Shown here: positions 6,270 to 6,894 of the stretch, one piece after another | How positions within the stretch are numbered: the first letter of the stretch is position 1 | Layout: the number at the start of each line of letters is the position of its first letter | Assembly: GCA_036497785.1 (NCBI GenBank) | Contig: DASXIW010000049.1 | Location: 1-6,894 of the forward strand | Reading direction: 5' to 3' | Source: DASXIW01 sp036497785 | GTDB taxonomy: Bacteria; Pseudomonadota; Alphaproteobacteria; Acetobacterales; Acetobacteraceae | DNA: 6,894 bases | Made by a program: the position numbers and the translations under genes | The notes under the pieces: model-generated | Databases searched by the model: none | Seen by the model: the letters and a program-made list of their open reading frames with translations, nothing else | What the model was told of the DNA's origin: nothing

Positions 6270-6803
6270 TCACAACTGTGCGAGCACAGCGGCGACGAGC
6301 TCGTCCACCGGCGCTTCGGAATCCAGCCGCAGCACCGGCGTCGTCAGGTCCGCCAGCCAGGCCGAATGGCCAACCAGGCTGCGATGCTCCGGGCCTGCCG
6401 TGTCGTAGCTGGCCGCCCACTCGATGAAGGCGGCACTGGCCGCCGCCATGTCGCCGCCGGGCAGCAGCCGCGCGCCATAGCGTGCGGCTTCGCGCCGCCG
6501 CAGGCGCGCCATCCGCACCGAAGGATCGATCCGCAGGAACACGATCAGGTCGTAATACGGCTCCAGCACCGTTGCCCAGCGTATCGCCGATCCCGAGAAG
6601 ACCCAGTGCCCGTCTATGGGAAGCTGTTGCAGCATCATCTCGTGCAGGGCTTCGGCGGTCCGTCGTGTGGTGAAGGGCGGATCCGTCGGCATCCAGAACA
6701 GCGTGTCCGAGCCCACATGCGGCACCCCGAGCCGCGCGGCCAGCGCCGCGCCCAGCGTGGTGGTGCCCGAGCCGGATGCGCCGAGGATGTGGATGCGCGC
6801 CAT
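6270..6803 (-). CDS. P-loop NTPase, adenylate-kinase-related
   Basis: A 177-residue cytoplasmic P-loop protein that fits uncharacterised adenylate-kinase-related proteins annotated as AAA family ATPases. Visible: IHILGASGSGTTTLG (4-18), where Thr replaces the Walker A lysine; SDTLFW (32-37) after the first helix, a likely substrate or metal site; PTDPPFTTRR; WVFSGS (67-72); and an Arg-rich lid-like segment R97-x2-RLRRRE…RYG (97-110), then GGDM and an EWAxxYD motif. From memory, the GTTT version of the P-loop is normal in this group, so it is probably not a defect. ATG 6803 is chosen because relatives start a few residues before the first strand. A GTG at 6839 would add 12 residues; neither start has a good ribosome site. 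Probably a small-molecule or nucleotide kinase, substrate unknown. It is transcribed towards the SDR genes, and a palindromic repeat lies 63 nt upstream of the ATG. Confidence 0.85.
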   Translation of the reverse strand: MARIHILGASGSGTTTLGAALAARLGVPHVGSDTLFWMPTDPPFTTRRTAEALHEMMLQQLPIDGHWVFSGSAIRWATVLEPYYDLIVFLRIDPSVRMARLRRREAARYGARLLPGGDMAAASAAFIEWAASYDTAGPEHRSLVGHSAWLADLTTPVLRLDSEAPVDELVAAVLAQL

Positions 6804-6866
6804 TCCATAAATTTCGGGCGGGGTGGCCCACTTGTCCACACCCGCTCGATCCAGTCTCCTAGAGCG

Positions 6867-6894
6867 TGATGACTTCTGGTAGGAGAAGTCATCA
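6867..6894. repeat. Palindromic intergenic repeat, cut by the window edge
   Basis: TGATGACTTCT (6867-6877) and AGAAGTCATCA (6884-6894) are perfect 11-bp inverted arms around the 6-nt spacer GGTAGG. The left side continues outward as CTAGAGCG, so the full arm probably extends beyond the right edge. AGAGCGTGATGA…TCATCACGCTCT palindromes resemble the dispersed intergenic palindromic elements I recall from alphaproteobacterial genomes. It could also be a hairpin terminator or the end of a mobile element. It lies upstream of the minus-strand kinase gene, where it could act in the 5' leader. Confidence 0.7.

Overview
The window is uniformly GC-rich with strong G/C third-position preference, and its best-conserved proteins (a NuoM, a YdfG-type dehydrogenase) look alphaproteobacterial. 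An Acetobacteraceae/Rhodospirillales-like chromosome is my best guess, from protein resemblance only.

Layout. (1) 2-157: the C-terminal tail of a transposase, probably IS1595/ISXO2-like, running in from the left edge. (2) About 177-1783: a decayed gene for a RecB-like nuclease plus DUF2075 (Schlafen-type) helicase. It has lost its N-terminus, carries a frameshift inside the Walker A motif, and lacks the internal segment that should hold the Walker B box. (3) 1784-1975: a 192-bp gap with a small hairpin and no clear promoter. (4) 1976-3535: an intact nuoM-like gene with no other complex I gene beside it. (5) 3602-4472: a secreted endonuclease/exonuclease/phosphatase-family gene whose motifs are all present but split over three frames by two small indels. 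(6) 4472-6244: a possible 25-codon ORF, a YdfG-like short-chain dehydrogenase (SDR) and a second, longer SDR, tightly packed on the + strand. (7) 6270-6803, minus strand: an adenylate-kinase-like P-loop protein convergent with the SDRs. (8) 6867-6894: half of a palindromic repeat cut by the right edge.

How the parts fit. The left third looks like a scar: a transposase end next to a truncated helicase-nuclease. The endonuclease, small ORF and two SDR genes could be one transcription unit, judging from overlapping stop/start codons and a 13-nt gap, but the endonuclease cannot be translated whole as the sequence stands. The NuoM would need complex I subunits encoded elsewhere. I see no CRISPR array, tRNA, rRNA or complete mobile element, and nothing that makes a convincing new multi-gene system. 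The most notable items are the nuclease-helicase relic, the orphan divergent NuoM, the cluster of single-base frameshifts (real decay or sequencing error) and the terminal palindrome.
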